DNA of 45,744 nucleotides from Acidobacteriaceae bacterium (GTDB taxonomy: Bacteria > Acidobacteriota > Terriglobia > Terriglobales > Acidobacteriaceae): positions 1 to 45,744 of the forward strand of contig DAHVZT010000033.1 of NCBI GenBank assembly GCA_027323885.1, given 5' to 3'. A program made the position numbers and the translations under genes. Shown piece by piece: positions 23,596 through 31,100 of the stretch. How positions within the stretch are numbered: position 1 is the stretch's first letter; every line of letters starts with the position of its first letter. Under the pieces are notes generated by a model that saw only the letters and a program-made list of their open reading frames with translations, had not been told where the DNA came from and made no database searches.

Positions 23596-24732
23596 ATGTT
23601 GCTTCTCGCCGTCATCTTGGCCATCTTCGTGTACGGAATGACTGCGGCTACGCTCGGCACCATTCTGCCGAACCTGTCCGAGCGTTTTCAACTCACGCCC
23701 AGTCAGAACGGAACGATCGCGTTTGCCCAGGCGCTGGGCCTCATCCTGGCCTCGCTCGCAGTCGGCCCCCTGCTGGATGCCGAGGGCAAAAAGGTCGGGC
23801 TCATCCTGGGATTGGGCTGCATTTCGCTCGCATTGCTCGGGCTCCCTCGCTGCAGAGGATATAAGAACATCCTGTTTCTGCTTTTCCTGCTGGGCGTCGG
23901 AGGCGGCATCGTGATCACCGGCGCAAACGCGCTGGCCAGCGACGTGGGGGAGCTGCATCGCGCCAGCACCATGAACCTGGTCAATCTGTTTTTTGGTCTT
24001 GGCGGATTTGTCACGCCTTTTATCGCAGCCAATTTCTTCGCCAGGAACTGGATTCGGCTTTGCTATACGATTGCCGCGTTCTCCCTGGTATCGCTCATGT
24101 TTGAAATCGTCACGCGAATGCCCGGACCCACCGGAATCCACAACTTCGTTGCGGGAGAGGTGGGACATGTTCTCGGCAGGCCCATTCTCTTTCTGCTGGG
24201 TCTGTTTCTCTTTCTCTATGTCTCGTGTGAGGTGGGAGTCTGGAATTGGCTGCCCCGCCACCTGATCGCGCAGGGCATTCCCGAGTCGCGCGCGCTGAAC
24301 ATCCTGTCCATCGGCTTCGCGTTGGGCCTGCTGCTCGGCAGGGTTCTGGTCACCCCCATTTTGATTCACATCTCTGCGGTGACGGTTGTGCTGGTGGCAT
24401 CCTCCGCTATGGCCATCACAACCTACCTGATGCTGCGCACCAGAAAGCCGACGACCGCGCTGATTCTGGTCGGGCTTGCAGGCATCTCCATGGCGCCCGT
24501 ATTCCCCACAACTCTGGCCATCGTCGGGGATGCATTTCCGCAGATGACCAGCACGGCCATTGGGTTCGCCATCACCTGCGGATGGGTGGGCCTGGCGGTA
24601 AGTTCACGGGTCATCGGCTGGATCGCCGGCGGCGACCCGCGCCGGCTGAACCGAGCTCTGATGGTGATCCCGGCTTCAGCCGTGCTCATGATCATTCTGA
24701 GTCTGGTAATCCGGGCAACCCTGCACTCCTAG
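23596..24732 (+). CDS. Major facilitator superfamily transporter
   Basis: The frame is open from 23479, inside the previous gene, but the ATG at 23596 begins directly with the first membrane helix (MLLLAVILAIFVYGMTAATLG) and has AAAGG about 10 nt upstream, giving 378 residues and about 11-12 helices. The MFS loop 2-3 motif is degenerate (GPLLDAEGKKVGLILG in place of GxLaDrxGrkxxl). The sequence is closest in feel to sugar (FucP/glucose-type) members. It would import the sugar or keto-sugar handled by the two preceding enzymes. Confidence 0.87.
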   Translation: MLLLAVILAIFVYGMTAATLGTILPNLSERFQLTPSQNGTIAFAQALGLILASLAVGPLLDAEGKKVGLILGLGCISLALLGLPRCRGYKNILFLLFLLGVGGGIVITGANALASDVGELHRASTMNLVNLFFGLGGFVTPFIAANFFARNWIRLCYTIAAFSLVSLMFEIVTRMPGPTGIHNFVAGEVGHVLGRPILFLLGLFLFLYVSCEVGVWNWLPRHLIAQGIPESRALNILSIGFALGLLLGRVLVTPILIHISAVTVVLVASSAMAITTYLMLRTRKPTTALILVGLAGISMAPVFPTTLAIVGDAFPQMTSTAIGFAITCGWVGLAVSSRVIGWIAGGDPRRLNRALMVIPASAVLMIILSLVIRATLHS

Positions 24733-24762
24733 GCTCCGGCCATTCTCCTGCCGCTACACTGC

Positions 24763-24780
24763 ATGCACCCGCCGGTGCAT
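24763..24780. terminator. Hairpin between the MFS and cytochrome genes
   Basis: ATGCACC (24763-24769) and GGTGCAT (24774-24780) form a perfect 7-bp stem with a 4-nt CGCC loop between the convergent MFS and cytochrome genes. No T-run is present. It may serve both directions. Confidence 0.4.
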
Positions 24781-24796
24781 CGGGTGCTTGGCCACG

Positions 24797-25120
24797 CTAT
24801 TGCTTTTGCAGGGTCCGTATATACGCGACCAGCGAGTCGATTTGCGCAGAGGTGAGCCGGGTACCGAAGGCCGGCATCTTGTTTTTTCCCTTCGTGATGA
24901 CGCCCGCCAGCTCGGCATCGGTCATCTTGGCAACGGCCGGATCGTGAAGGTTAGGAACGTGGAATGCTTTGCCGGTTGGGGTGTCTCCTTTTCCGTCCGC
25001 TCCATGGCACATCTGGCATCGCGACTGGAAAAGCGACGCGCCGCTGTCCTGCGCGTATCCCGCCGAGGAGAACATCATGAGCACTGCAGCCGCTGCAATT
25101 GCTGGGGTAGAGGGTTTCAT
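24797..25120 (-). CDS. Monoheme c-type cytochrome (class I)
   Basis: A 107-residue exported cytochrome. The ATG at 25120 has GGAGA 6 nt upstream and starts a signal peptide with cleavage near GYA|QD. Heme attaches at C35-x-x-C38-H39 (CQMCHG), with M82 in KMPAFGTRLT as likely sixth ligand and the usual final helix IDSLVAYIRTL. It resembles the cytochrome at 20820-21179 in size and layout, but is different enough to be a separate gene rather than a recent copy. Both point away from the sugar operon between them. Confidence 0.92.
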   Translation of the reverse strand: MKPSTPAIAAAAVLMMFSSAGYAQDSGASLFQSRCQMCHGADGKGDTPTGKAFHVPNLHDPAVAKMTDAELAGVITKGKNKMPAFGTRLTSAQIDSLVAYIRTLQKQ

Positions 25121-25478
25121 GCAATCTCCATTTCTTCGTGAAATTTGAACCGATCTGCTGCAACCTTGCGCATTGCGCTCAGTACGCTGATTATAGGATG
25201 CCTGCTGAAAGCCAAGCTGCACCGTACGCTCTCTTTGCCTGAGCTTCTTCTCCGTCGCGGGGCACCCGCAGCAGGAGTGTGGCCGCTTTCCTGTAGAATC
25301 AAGCATAGGAACGGAAGCACGAGTCCCCAGGTGAGGGGATCATATTTCTAAACAGACAATGTGTCGGATTGTTGTGGCTTCCAGGCAATCTCTCGCAGTC
25401 CATAGCCTTCTAAGAATCCATAGCCTTCTCAGAAGAAGAGCGTTCTAAGAAGAGCACTCGCAAGTTTAAGGTGGTCCC
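25121..25478. other. 358-bp intergenic region with palindrome cluster
   Basis: No gene is supported here. It is the divergent region between the cytochrome and the Lys/Ala-rich small protein. The right end carries an 18-bp tandem duplication and three TTCTnAGAA palindromes described separately. A short hairpin TCCCC-N6-GGGGA is also present near 25323. Confidence 0.5.
25399..25451. repeat. 18-bp tandem repeat with three TTCTnAGAA palindromes
   Basis: TCCATAGCCTTCTAAGAA (25399-25416) is repeated directly at 25417-25434 with one change. Each copy ends in a 9-bp palindrome: TTCTAAGAA at 25408-25416, TTCTCAGAA at 25426-25434, and a third TTCTAAGAA at 25443-25451, so spacing is 18 and 17 bp. The last one ends 27 bp before the start codon at 25479, so the array overlaps the probable leader or promoter. 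Confidence 0.6.
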
Positions 25479-25820
25479 ATGAAAGCACGTCGTATCGTCG
25501 CATCCCACGTATTGTTTTTTGCAGCATGCCTCGCCGGAGCGCAGGCTCAGACCTCGACCGCGCCCGACAATCAGGCGGCCACCGCGGAAAGCACGACTCA
25601 GCCAACTGCCGCAGAACTGAAAGCGGAGAAGGCGCAGGCGAAGGAGGCCCAGCGCCAGGCCAAATACAGACAGAAGGCAGCCAAAAACAGGGTAAACGCT
25701 ACCAAAGAACAAGAGAAGGCGGTGAAGACCCATGCCAAAGCCAACTCCCAGCGCGACAAAGCCGAAATAGAGCGGGCCAAGGCTGCCAAAAATGATCAGC
25801 AGGCGGAGCCCCAGCCCTAA
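25479..25820 (+). CDS. Exported small Lys/Ala/Gln-rich helical protein
   Basis: A 113-residue protein with AAGGTGG just upstream of its ATG and a signal peptide (cleavage near AQA|QT, residue 23). After a Thr/Ala-rich segment, residues about 45-108 are almost entirely Lys, Ala, Glu, Gln and Arg (ELKAEKAQAKEAQRQAKYRQ and similar), predicting one long charged helix or coiled coil. No enzyme motif is present. It could bind nucleic acid, peptidoglycan or polyanions in the periplasm. An exceptionally strong terminator follows, and repeated palindromes precede it, so it is a self-contained and probably regulated unit. Confidence 0.72.
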   Translation: MKARRIVASHVLFFAACLAGAQAQTSTAPDNQAATAESTTQPTAAELKAEKAQAKEAQRQAKYRQKAAKNRVNATKEQEKAVKTHAKANSQRDKAEIERAKAAKNDQQAEPQP

Positions 25821-25846
25821 AGCACCGTAATTGATTATGTGTGTTG

Positions 25847-25887
25847 CAGGGCCGGCGCCTTGGTCCTGGCTCGGCCCTGTTTTTTTT
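25847..25887 (+). terminator. Rho-independent terminator
   Basis: CAGGGCCG (25847-25854) and CGGCCCTG (25872-25879) form a perfect 8-bp GC-rich stem, directly followed by eight T residues (25880-25887). It ends the Lys/Ala-rich gene and lies just before the end of the convergent pentaheme cytochrome gene. It is the only textbook intrinsic terminator seen in the window. Confidence 0.85.
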
Positions 25888-25901
25888 ATCGCTCACGCGC
25901 G

Positions 25902-26552
25902 CTACTGGTCAATCATGTGGCAGGTGTTACAGCCTATGCTTGCGTTTTTCGCGCGATGACAGTTCATGCACCCTGTCATGGAAATGTCGCTCTCCTGATA
26001 GAGCTGAACCCGCTCTGCCACGGGGCCGTGGCATTGCTGACAGGTCGCCCCCGCTTTCAGATGCCTCTTGTGACTGAAGCTCACAAATGAGGGCAGTTCA
26101 TACACTCGTACCCACGGGATCGTCTTGTTGTCTTTTGCATACGACGCCAGTTTTTGCACGCCCGGATCGTTGGTCGCCATCGTCTCATGACACTGCATGC
26201 ACATGGCGGCCTGAGGAATTTTGACTGTCTCGCCTGTGCGTGAAGGCGTATGGCAGAATTCGCAGGGCAGCTGCAGAGTTCCGGCGTGCTGCTTGTGGCT
26301 GAAGGGTATCGGCTGCACCGGACCCTCAAGCGGGGCTGGCGCCGGATTTTCAGCCGTGTATTGGGCTGCCGGGTTGCTCGCCGGCGGCATAGTTGCAGTA
26401 TTCGGCGACTCGGACTTGCCAGCGTTTTGGTTGGAAGCGGGTGCGGGCGCGGTACTGCCGGAACCGGCAGGCGTAGTGGACGTCTGGAACGGCGGCTGCG
26501 CCCAGAAGGCGGTTGCCACCACCAATGCGAGAATGCGCAACGATCCTATCAT
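25902..26552 (-). CDS. Pentaheme c-type cytochrome (cytochrome c3/c7-like)
   Basis: The start at 26552 overlaps the stop of the GMC gene (ATGA), giving 216 residues with a short signal peptide. A Pro/Ala/Ser-rich linker (about 22-78) tethers the heme domain, which has five CxxCH motifs: CEFCH (97-101), CMQCH (118-122), CQQCH (171-175), CMNCH (195-199) and CNTCH (208-212). FSHKQH and FSHKRH supply likely distal His ligands. It is the last gene of an operon with a Tat-exported subunit and a GMC flavoprotein, so it probably receives their electrons in the periplasm and passes them to the monoheme cytochromes or the respiratory chain. Confidence 0.93.
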   Translation of the reverse strand: MIGSLRILALVVATAFWAQPPFQTSTTPAGSGSTAPAPASNQNAGKSESPNTATMPPASNPAAQYTAENPAPAPLEGPVQPIPFSHKQHAGTLQLPCEFCHTPSRTGETVKIPQAAMCMQCHETMATNDPGVQKLASYAKDNKTIPWVRVYELPSFVSFSHKRHLKAGATCQQCHGPVAERVQLYQESDISMTGCMNCHRAKNASIGCNTCHMIDQ

Positions 26553-28129
26553 CCTATGTTCCTTTGCCGCATTTGTTCCGCCAGATGTTCCGACGCACGC
26601 ATGGAGAGAGCGAGGATCGTCATCGTGGGGTTCTGCCATCCACCACTGGTAAAGCTGCTGGCATCCACTACATACAGATTTTTAATGTCATGGCTCTGGT
26701 TCCACTTGTTCAGCACACTGGTCTTCGGATCGTCGCCCATCCGGCAGGTGCCTTGTTCGTGGATGCTGTATCCCGGCGGGTTTGGCTCATAGTTTTTCGT
26801 AAGCACCTCGAACCCGCTCGCCTCTGCCATTGCCGCCCCGGTATCGACCGCATCTCGCGACATGTTGAATTCGTTCGCGGTGTATTTCGTGTCGATGTGG
26901 AGCACGGGAATGCCCCAGGCATCGACGACATTCTTATCGATGCGCACGTGATGTTCGTAATACGGCAGCACCTGACCCATCAAGCTCATTGCAAAACCGC
27001 TGCCGTTGTAGCTTTCCAGCTTCTTGTAGAGATCCAGACCATACGCGGCAAAATTGCGCGGGTCCATGGGCCGGCTGCTGCTCCACACGTTCAAAGCGTA
27101 GCCGCCGATAAAGTTCTTCGCTTTGGTCTGCGCGTTCAAATTGCGAAAGCGCGGAATGAGCGCGCCCCCGCCCATCAGGTTGTCCGGCCCTTTGCCGTCG
27201 CGCGCCTCCGGTACGGAGCAGACCAGGCCCGGACCATAGTTCTGATCGACCAGATAATGCCCCAGAACTCCGCTGGAGTTCGCCAGGCCGGAGTTGAGCA
27301 GCAGGCGCGTGCTTTCCAGGCAGCCAGCCGCCAGCACCACCACTCGGGCCTTCACCGACATTTCGCGCTGGGAATGGCGATCCACGAAATGCGCGCCATT
27401 GACCAGTCCCGTGTTTTTGTCCACGGTAAGCTGCCGCACAACTACATTTGGGACCGCGGTCAGCTTGCCGGTCGCGAATGCGTCCGGCAACAGCAGGTTG
27501 ATTGAGCTGGCCAGGCCGTCCCGGCCGATGGAACTGCGGGCCTTGCATACCGGCACGCCCATCTTCTTTCCGGCTGCAATAAAGCGCTGCATCGAGAGCG
27601 ACCAGGGCGAGTTGTCCACCACGAAATTACCGTCGGGATACTGCGGCAGGCCATCGGGATGACCGCTGACCCGGAAAATTTCCTCCACACGCGTGTAGTA
27701 CGGCGCGAGATCGGAAAGACTGATTGGCCAGTTTTCGCCAAAACCGTCATGGTCTTTTGCTTTGAACTCGTAATCGCTCAGCCGGAACGACTGCCGCGAC
27801 CAGAACAGAGAGCGTCCGCCAAAGAGCCGTACCCGGACCCAGTTGTACGGGTATTTGGGATTGTAGGTGTAAGGAACTTCCCTTTCGTCGACCCAGACGT
27901 TGGAATTGAACTCATTGGCCTGGAAGACGTGAGGCAGCCGCCCCGGCATATTGAAGCCCCGGTAGGGCAGTTCATACGCCGGTTTCAACTCCCGGTCTTT
28001 GCGGAAATCCACCACCGGCCCGGCATTCAACATCAGGCAGGAGATCCCTTTTTCCGTCAGGATCTTGGCCGCCATTCCGCCGGAGTGTCCGGAACCTATG
28101 ATCAGCACATCTACGTTTGGTTCGGCCAT
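26549..28129 (-). CDS. GMC-family FAD-dependent oxidoreductase (sugar dehydrogenase-like)
   Basis: A 526-residue flavoprotein. The FAD-binding motif is [18 protein letters not shown] near the N-terminus; [17 protein letters not shown] is the conserved ADP/FAD segment; the C-terminal active site has H457 ([12 protein letters not shown]) and N500 (GGWQNPTMT). There is no signal peptide, but the gene 21 bp upstream encodes a Tat-exported gluconate-2-dehydrogenase subunit 3 type protein that carries such flavoproteins across the membrane as a folded pair. Known relatives include the glucoside 3-dehydrogenase and the alcohol/gluconate 2-dehydrogenase catalytic subunits. It should oxidise a sugar or glycoside and hand electrons to the pentaheme cytochrome encoded next. 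Confidence 0.92.
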   Translation of the reverse strand: MAEPNVDVLIIGSGHSGGMAAKILTEKGISCLMLNAGPVVDFRKDRELKPAYELPYRGFNMPGRLPHVFQANEFNSNVWVDEREVPYTYNPKYPYNWVRVRLFGGRSLFWSRQSFRLSDYEFKAKDHDGFGENWPISLSDLAPYYTRVEEIFRVSGHPDGLPQYPDGNFVVDNSPWSLSMQRFIAAGKKMGVPVCKARSSIGRDGLASSINLLLPDAFATGKLTAVPNVVVRQLTVDKNTGLVNGAHFVDRHSQREMSVKARVVVLAAGCLESTRLLLNSGLANSSGVLGHYLVDQNYGPGLVCSVPEARDGKGPDNLMGGGALIPRFRNLNAQTKAKNFIGGYALNVWSSSRPMDPRNFAAYGLDLYKKLESYNGSGFAMSLMGQVLPYYEHHVRIDKNVVDAWGIPVLHIDTKYTANEFNMSRDAVDTGAAMAEASGFEVLTKNYEPNPPGYSIHEQGTCRMGDDPKTSVLNKWNQSHDIKNLYVVDASSFTSGGWQNPTMTILALSMRASEHLAEQMRQRNIG

Positions 28130-28150
28130 GCGTGGTTCCGCTCCCGTGTC

Positions 28151-28846
28151 TTATACGTATCTCTGAATGTCTGGGTCAATGGGTGACCAATAGAGGCCGA
28201 TCCCCGGGGCGCGGTCGCCCGACGAGGTTGCGGCAATGCTCCACGCCTGCGAGTTCATCGTTGCGGTGCGAAGATCCTGCTGCGCTACATTGATGAACTT
28301 GGCATAGGGTTCCGCCGGAGGGTGATCGGTCATCCAGGTGCGCAACCAGGGGCGCAGCAGTTTGTCCGCCTGTTCCGCATTCACCTGGGCAAAGGCCACG
28401 CCGAACATCTTGTGGGCGTCGGCGTCCAGCCGCTCCAAACCGCTGGTATACATATGCTGGCGGTCGGCGGGCGAGACACCGATCAGAAAATCCAGGAACT
28501 CCGGCGCGCCTGCATCCGCCGCACCGGGGTAGCCGTTATAAGGCGGGATCATAATGTCTGCGAGTTTCCGCAACGTGGCCATATGGCTTGCATTGAAAAA
28601 GTGGCCCTCGGTTACCGCGACGGCATCCGGGACTGTCGATGTAATCGGTTGCGAGCGGAAATCCAGCAATCCCTGACGTAAGGTGGACTTTGGCGCCGTT
28701 TCAGGCGCCGGAGCAGGTGCTGCAGAAGCCGGAGATTGTGGCGCTGACGTTTTTTGTCCGTAGGGAGCGGTTGTCGTCTGACCGAGCACTTCATTGACGG
28801 CCAGCGGAACCGAAACAATCACTTTCACAAAGTCTCTGCGGCGCAT
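28151..28846 (-). CDS. Tat-exported gluconate 2-dehydrogenase subunit 3 family protein
   Basis: The ATG at 28846 begins MRRRDFVKVIVSVPL, a twin-arginine signal; upstream codons of the open frame are not signal-like. The product is 231 residues. After a Pro/Ala/Thr-rich linker, the domain starting near GHFFNASHMATLRKLADIMIPP matches the small subunit of gluconate 2-dehydrogenase and glucoside 3-dehydrogenase, with EFLDFLIGVSPADRQHMYTSGLERLD in the usual place. Its role is to export the partner GMC flavoprotein and anchor the complex. It is the first gene of the operon. No strong ribosome-binding site precedes it, so its expression may be limited. Confidence 0.88.
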   Translation of the reverse strand: MRRRDFVKVIVSVPLAVNEVLGQTTTAPYGQKTSAPQSPASAAPAPAPETAPKSTLRQGLLDFRSQPITSTVPDAVAVTEGHFFNASHMATLRKLADIMIPPYNGYPGAADAGAPEFLDFLIGVSPADRQHMYTSGLERLDADAHKMFGVAFAQVNAEQADKLLRPWLRTWMTDHPPAEPYAKFINVAQQDLRTATMNSQAWSIAATSSGDRAPGIGLYWSPIDPDIQRYV

Positions 28847-28883
28847 GCAAGTCAGACTAGTACGGGCCGGGTGGCAAGTCAAT

Positions 28884-28893
28884 ATTCCGGAAT
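28884..28893. promoter_or_regulatory. 10-bp palindrome upstream of the GMC operon
   Basis: ATTCCGGAAT is a perfect palindrome 37 bp upstream of the operon's first start codon, in the promoter zone of the minus strand. It could be an operator, but a 10-bp palindrome alone is weak evidence. Confidence 0.25.
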
Positions 28894-28984
28894 CTGGAAA
28901 CACCCACCCCGCTGGAGACCAGGACATGGTCCGAACGCTGCTATCGTAGAAGTACGCATTGCGAATCTTTTGTTGAGGTAGAAC

Positions 28985-29206
28985 ATGGCAATCAAGACAG
29001 TGGCGTTGAAGAACGGTCCCTACATGGTGACCGGCGATTTGTCGGAACTTGAACTAACGGATGCAGAGGGAAATCGTTACGACCTGAGCGGAAAGGAAAA
29101 GGTCGCTCTTTGCCGCTGCGGGGCATCCGTCAAAAAGCCTTTCTGCGACGGACATCATTCCAAGATCGGATTTCAAGCTGCGGAAGCTGCTGTAAAAGAG
29201 CAGTAA
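28985..29206 (+). CDS. CDGSH-type iron-sulfur protein
   Basis: A 73-residue protein with GAGGTAG upstream of the ATG. The sequence CRCGASVKKPFCDGHH is a full CDGSH motif: C43, C45, C54 and H58 bind a 2Fe-2S cluster with three Cys and one His. Such small proteins act in electron transfer or iron-sulfur and redox homeostasis. It is divergent from the GMC dehydrogenase operon across 138 bp, so a redox link is possible but only by position. Length and motif are typical, with the single motif making it likely to work as a dimer. Confidence 0.93.
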   Translation: MAIKTVALKNGPYMVTGDLSELELTDAEGNRYDLSGKEKVALCRCGASVKKPFCDGHHSKIGFQAAEAAVKEQ

Positions 29207-29221
29207 ACCTGGACTCCACGC

Positions 29222-29247
29222 GGGACCGGCCCCTGATGGTCGGTCCC
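29222..29247 (+). terminator. Hairpin after the CDGSH gene
   Basis: GGGACCG (29222-29228) and CGGTCCC (29241-29247) form a perfect 7-bp stem with a 12-nt loop, 16 nt after the stop codon. No T-run follows, so confidence as a terminator is moderate. Confidence 0.4.
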
Positions 29248-29286
29248 CAAGCATCCTGATTAGCGCTCACACAACATGCCCAGGAC

Positions 29287-29314
29287 TTTGCGACAAAGGA
29301 TCGCCAGTCGCAAA
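29287..29314. promoter_or_regulatory. 8-bp inverted repeat upstream of the metal efflux operon
   Basis: TTTGCGAC (29287-29294) and GTCGCAAA (29307-29314) are perfect inverted copies 12 nt apart, with arm centres 20 bp apart. It lies 51 bp upstream of the Cys-rich gene that begins the efflux cluster. A dimeric metal sensor, such as a response regulator of the CusR kind or a MerR/ArsR protein, could bind here. No such regulator gene is adjacent. Confidence 0.4.
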
Positions 29315-29365
29315 CAGCGATTTCTTGCAGCGCCGGGAACCCGGGAGTAAGCTCAGATTCAAGGC

Positions 29366-29737
29366 ATGAAACGGGCTGGCCAGATCGCCGTATTACTGAC
29401 GCTTCTTCTGTACGTCATTGTGCCCGTGGTGCCATGCGCCGGGCAGGGAGTTAAGCTGTCCTCTGCTGAGCGGGCCTGTTGTTTCCAGATGCAGGGCCAC
29501 TGCGGCCACAGGGACATCCGTTCCGATAGCTGTTGCCAGAAGCGCACGCCCGCCGCCTCCGGTCCAAACAGCGCATTCACTCCAGCCGCGCATTTCGAAT
29601 TCATTCCGCAAGCTGCCATCGCCTGGATGACAGCCGTTCCCATTCCGCGTCCTCAAGGCTTCAGGATCTCCGCACTACCGGAGGAGTGGACCGGACCTCA
29701 ATCTCCCCCCTCCAGCATTTCCGTCCTTAGAATCTAG
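29366..29737 (+). CDS. Exported Cys/His-rich small protein, putative metal binder
   Basis: A 123-residue protein with a strongly hydrophobic N-terminus (residues 6-23) that is a signal peptide or anchor. Residues 38-57 are dense in metal ligands: C38, C39, M42, H45, C46, H48, C56 and C57 (ACCFQMQGHCGH then SCCQK). The rest is Pro/Ser-rich and has no known domain. It lies 100 bp upstream of the efflux outer-membrane gene on the same strand, so a role as a periplasmic copper/silver or zinc chaperone or sensor for the efflux system is likely. I do not recognise a named family. Confidence 0.7.
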   Translation: MKRAGQIAVLLTLLLYVIVPVVPCAGQGVKLSSAERACCFQMQGHCGHRDIRSDSCCQKRTPAASGPNSAFTPAAHFEFIPQAAIAWMTAVPIPRPQGFRISALPEEWTGPQSPPSSISVLRI

Positions 29738-29837
29738 GTTCCCGTTCAGTCGATCGCTTGATTGCTGGTTCCAGCCGTAGTGTCGGTACGCGGCTGCGCG
29801 CCAGTTTCGCGAACACCTCGACCGGGAGATACCAGGA

Positions 29838-31100
29838 ATGCCTATCAGCAAGCGTTTCGCGGCCTTGTTTCTCACAGGCGCGGCTGCCTGTGCCGCGGGC
29901 CAGACAGCAAATTCTGCAGCGGTCACCTCTTTGGCCCAGCTTTTAAAGGAAGCTGCCGCCAGCAATTCGCAAATATCGGCAGCCCGGCACGGCTGGCAGG
30001 CTGCCAGACAGGTCGCGCGTCAGGTGACGACTTTGCCCGACCCGACCTTCACCTACCAGGGATTCAGCGTCGGGAGTCCGCGGCCCTTTGCGGGCTACAC
30101 CAACAGCGATTTCGCCTATGTGGGCATCGGAGCTTCTCAGGAACTGCCCTATCCGGGAAAGTTGCACCTGCGCGGCCAAGTCGCCCGGCAGAACGCCGAT
30201 CTGCAGCGGGCCCAACTGGATGCGACCCGCGTCACTGTCGCGGATGCGGTGAAGTCAGACTACATCCAGCTCGCGTACCTGCAGAAGACGCTGGAAATTT
30301 TGGGCGAAAACCGCCGCGTGATGGACCAGTTGATCCGGGATGCGACAGCCCATTACCAGGTGGGACAGGGCACCCAGGAAGAGGTGTTGCAGGCCCAGGT
30401 CGAGCGGACCCAGATCGTCCGTGAGATCACGATTCGTCATCAGCAGGCCGGCCAAGTGGAAGCCAACCTGAAAGGGCTGCTGCATCGCGACCAGACTTCT
30501 CCCGACATCGTTGTCAGCGATCTGGTGGAGAGCCCGCTAGTTCCCACCTCGTCGGAGTTGCTGCGGACCGTGCGTAGCCAGAATCCGCAAGTTCAGGTGG
30601 ACGCAAACGCAAGGAACAAGCAGAATGCGGCGCTGGCTTCCGCAAAGCGCGAGGGCAAACCAGATTTCGATGTGGCGTATATGTACGAGAACACCGACCG
30701 CAAGTACCGGGACTATTACATGTTCACGCTCAATGTTCACCTGCCGCGCCGGAGGCGGGTGCGGGCGGAAATTGCCGAGAATGCGGAGATGCTGGCGAAA
30801 TCCGAAAATGACCTGGATGCGGACCTGCAGCAGCAAATGGCGGACGTCCAGCAGGAGTACGTGACGGCCGCTGGCGACAGCGATCTTCTCACCGAATATC
30901 GTGACGGTCTGATTCCGCAATCGGACGCCGCCTATCGCTCGACCCTGAGTGCCTACGCCTCAGGCCGCGGACAGTTCAAGAACGTGCTGCGCTCGCTCGT
31001 CACTGTCCTGAACCTGAAGCTCGACTACGCGCGCGTGCTCGCCGAGCATGAAACAGCGCTGGCACATCTTGAGAGCCTGACTGGAGCGACACTGCGATGA
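29838..31100 (+). CDS. TolC/CusC-like outer membrane efflux protein
   Basis: A 420-residue outer-membrane factor with GGGAG upstream. The signal peptide MPISKRFAALFLTGAAAC ends in a weak lipobox (AAAC at 18), so it may be a lipoprotein like CusC or be cleaved before GQT. Two outer-membrane efflux repeats follow: about 30-215 (LPDPTFTYQGF, ASQELPYPGKLHLRG, long helices) and 235-410 (NPQVQVDANARNKQNAAL, LPRRRRVRAEIAENAEML). It forms the exit duct of an RND efflux pump. Its stop overlaps the start of the adaptor gene (ATGA), which shows operon coupling. Metal specificity follows from the partners. Confidence 0.9.
   Translation: MPISKRFAALFLTGAAACAAGQTANSAAVTSLAQLLKEAAASNSQISAARHGWQAARQVARQVTTLPDPTFTYQGFSVGSPRPFAGYTNSDFAYVGIGASQELPYPGKLHLRGQVARQNADLQRAQLDATRVTVADAVKSDYIQLAYLQKTLEILGENRRVMDQLIRDATAHYQVGQGTQEEVLQAQVERTQIVREITIRHQQAGQVEANLKGLLHRDQTSPDIVVSDLVESPLVPTSSELLRTVRSQNPQVQVDANARNKQNAALASAKREGKPDFDVAYMYENTDRKYRDYYMFTLNVHLPRRRRVRAEIAENAEMLAKSENDLDADLQQQMADVQQEYVTAAGDSDLLTEYRDGLIPQSDAAYRSTLSAYASGRGQFKNVLRSLVTVLNLKLDYARVLAEHETALAHLESLTGATLR

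Noticed and set aside
25399-25451. Possible CRISPR array from the tandem 18-bp repeats
   Set aside because: Only two units without spacers, and no cas genes in the window.
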